Shown: positions 5,440-6,515 of the stretch, in pieces | Position numbering within the stretch: position 1 is the stretch's first letter | How the letters are laid out: every line of letters begins with the position of its first letter | Source of the DNA: Candidatus Dojkabacteria bacterium | GTDB taxonomy: Bacteria; Patescibacteriota; Dojkabacteria; B142; WJKM01 | Assembly (NCBI GenBank): GCA_020429465.1 | Contig: JAGQLH010000075.1 | Location: forward strand, 1 to 6,515 | DNA length: 6,515 nucleotides | Direction of reading: 5' to 3' | Made by a program: the position numbers and the translations under genes | The notes under the pieces: model-generated | What the model was told of the DNA's origin: nothing | What the model saw: the letters and a program-made list of their open reading frames with translations, nothing else | Databases searched by the model: none

Positions 5440-5835
5440 ATGAAAGTAATTAAAGCCGAAGACCTGAAAACTATGCCAGGACCAAAAGATTGGTTTACTG
5501 GTGATGTGAAAGTTACCATGTTATTCCCACCTATTACATCTGCTCGTGCAGCTGGTGCAGAAGTGACGTTCCAGCCAGGTGCTCGAACTGCATGGCATAC
5601 ACACCCTTATGGACAAACACTTATTGTGACGTCAGGAACTGGATGGATACAACGAGAAGGAGAGGAAAAACAGGTAATCACTAAAGGAGATATTATACAG
5701 TTTGAACCAGGTGAAAAGCATTGGCACGGTGCTACATCCGATACTGAGATGACACACATTGCAATACAAGAGGGTAAAGATGGTGTTTCAGTCGATTGGA
5801 TGGAACATGTAGCAGATGAAGATTACCTCGGGTAG
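5440..5835 (+). CDS. Small metal-binding cupin, hydroxynitrile-lyase-like
   Basis: A 131-residue single-domain cupin. Cupin motif 1 is G-x5-HxH-x3-Q-x-x-x-V-x-x-G: PGARTAWHTHPYGQTLIVTSG at 46-66. Motif 2 is KGDIIQFEPGEKHWHGA at 82-98. H53, H55, Q59 and H94 are the metal-binding set. The length and these residue numbers match what I recall of the manganese cupin hydroxynitrile lyase of Granulicella tundricola, and A40, V42, H106 and Q110, discussed there as active-site residues, also fall at the same numbers. Such lyases split cyanohydrins such as mandelonitrile into aldehyde and HCN in vitro, but many close cupins have no proven natural role. Pairing with an aldehyde/alcohol dehydrogenase fits handling of a reactive carbonyl. 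Cytoplasmic: no signal peptide. It ends with TAG, unlike the other complete genes. Cupin fold sure; hydroxynitrile lyase activity possible. Confidence 0.9.
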   Translation: MKVIKAEDLKTMPGPKDWFTGDVKVTMLFPPITSARAAGAEVTFQPGARTAWHTHPYGQTLIVTSGTGWIQREGEEKQVITKGDIIQFEPGEKHWHGATSDTEMTHIAIQEGKDGVSVDWMEHVADEDYLG

Positions 5836-5877
5836 AAGGAAATCTAGAACCATGTCATTATCGTATAACTAATTATG

Positions 5878-5929
5878 GTGCAAATGGTGTCTAATTAGAA
5901 GAATCTCAAAGGTACCATTTGCACTTTTT
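5878..5929 (+). terminator. Intrinsic terminator after the cupin gene
   Basis: GTGCAAATGGT at 5878-5888 pairs perfectly with ACCATTTGCAC at 5914-5924. Four more pairs (two of them G-U) extend the stem to 5892/5910, leaving a 17-base loop. Five T follow at 5925-5929. It lies 42 bases after the cupin stop and should end the dehydrogenase-cupin transcript, separating it from the exporter gene. Confidence 0.85.
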
Positions 5930-5950
5930 CTGGTGCGCATTCTATTTGCA

Positions 5951-5980
5951 TTGGATTATCTAACGCAATAGGTATAAAAT
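5951..5980 (+). promoter_or_regulatory. Candidate promoter of the MATE exporter gene
   Basis: TATAAA at 5973-5978 (or TAAAAT at 5975-5980) with TTGGAT at 5951-5956, spaced 16-18 bp, lies just after the terminator. The predicted leader is about 25 bases without a Shine-Dalgarno sequence. CATAAT at 5995-6000 is an alternative -10 ending 10 bases before the ATG. Confidence 0.4.
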
Positions 5981-6010
5981 AGACCCGTTCAATTCATAAT
6001 TTTGACTCTG

Positions 6011-6515
6011 ATGAAAGATATAAATAAACTTACTGAGGGATCTATCCTCAAATCTTTGGTACTGTTAGCAGTGCCTATTATATTTGCAAATGTTCTACAA
6101 ACAGCATACCAACTGACCGATACATTCTGGGTTGGGAGACTTGGAACTGAGGCTGTAGCAGCTGTATCAATTAGTTTCCCACTGATATTCTTAATTATTT
6201 CCTTGGGTGCTGGTCTAGCTATGGCAGGTACAATTTTAGTTGCGCAGTATAAAGGTAAAGATGATAAAGCAACGGTAAACCACATTACTTCCCAGACAAT
6301 ACTTTCTGTGGTAGTTATATCAGCTGTATTATCACTCCTTGGATACCTATTATCTCCAGAACTCATTAAACTGATGGGTGCAGAAGCAGAAGTATATTCC
6401 AACGCTGTGCTCTACATGAAAGTTTCCTTTATAGGTATAGTGTTTGTCTTTACGTACATTGTTTTTGAATCATTAATGAGGGGAGTTGGAAATGTAAAAA
6501 TACCAGTTTTTATAG
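6011..6515 (+). CDS. MATE-family multidrug efflux transporter (3' end missing)
   Basis: The first 168 codons of a transporter that runs off the right edge; whole MATE proteins have about 450 residues and 12 membrane helices. MATE proteins export cationic drugs and other organic compounds in exchange for Na+ or H+ across the inner membrane. Family-typical stretches are LAVPIIFANVLQTAYQLTDT at 19-38, FWVGRLGTEAVAAVSISFP at 39-57, GAGLAMAGTILVAQYKGKDD at 66-85 and ESLMRGVGNVKIP at 153-165. Helices are seen at about 14-34, 47-73, 93-113 and 135-153. The ATG is the most upstream start consistent with the normal short N terminus (MKDINKLTEGSILKSL). The gene follows the cupin terminator by 81 bp and probably has its own promoter. 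Its substrate cannot be predicted; export of products or toxicants related to the dehydrogenase-cupin pair is only a neighbourhood guess. Confidence 0.93.
   Translation, partial: MKDINKLTEGSILKSLVLLAVPIIFANVLQTAYQLTDTFWVGRLGTEAVAAVSISFPLIFLIISLGAGLAMAGTILVAQYKGKDDKATVNHITSQTILSVVVISAVLSLLGYLLSPELIKLMGAEAEVYSNAVLYMKVSFIGIVFVFTYIVFESLMRGVGNVKIPVFI

Noticed and set aside
1946..5835. Alternative genetic code with UGA read as an amino acid
   Set aside because: No UGA occurs inside the recognised genes, and all conserved Trp are UGG. No gene here ends in UGA either, but seven stops are too few to infer recoding.
5989..6402. Minus-strand frame of 137 codons
   Set aside because: It is antisense to the MATE transporter, whose frame carries clear family motifs and membrane helices.
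1..6515. CRISPR array, tRNA, rRNA, insertion sequence or phage/defence island
   Set aside because: No regularly spaced repeats, no cloverleaf or rRNA-like sequence, no transposase or integrase, and no recognised defence genes; the genes are explained by metabolic, repair and transport families.

Overview
The window looks like a piece of chromosome from a low-GC bacterium. All genes read through with standard stop codons (six TAA, one TAG among the seven complete genes), intergenic gaps are short, and no convincing Shine-Dalgarno sequence precedes any start. A YerC/YecD-type TrpR-like regulator and a MATE exporter, together with -10-like boxes a few bases upstream of most starts, point to a bacterium rather than an archaeon. 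The compact style and the surface-anchored hydrolase would fit an uncultured lineage such as the Candidate Phyla Radiation, but nothing here fixes the taxonomy.

Left part (1-1869, minus strand): the first 623 codons of a large membrane-anchored extracellular protein. It has a glycoside-hydrolase-like TIM barrel, an acidic linker and an unrecognised C-terminal region that runs off the window edge. It is divergent from the next block across a 76-bp gap carrying promoters in both directions.

Middle part (1946-4209, plus strand): a close-packed run of a divergent protein-L-isoaspartate O-methyltransferase homologue, a YerC/YecD-family HTH protein, a dCTP deaminase-like protein, an unrecognised 128-aa protein with a GTG start, and a 60-aa membrane-anchored peptide. 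Gaps between the first four are 22-42 bp. Several starts have a TATAAT-like hexamer only 5-6 bases upstream, suggesting leaderless transcripts with individual promoters.

Right part (4210-6515, plus strand): a probably inducible two-gene unit, followed by an efflux gene. A promoter overlapped by a perfect 18-bp palindrome precedes a zinc-dependent alcohol/aldehyde dehydrogenase (FDH-like). Then, 18 bp after its stop, comes a 131-aa cupin that has every metal ligand and several active-site residues of the manganese cupin hydroxynitrile lyases. A strong intrinsic terminator closes the unit, and the 5' part of a MATE-family multidrug/sodium antiporter gene follows. The dehydrogenase, cupin and exporter could together form an electrophile or aldehyde detoxification region, but that linkage is inference from adjacency.
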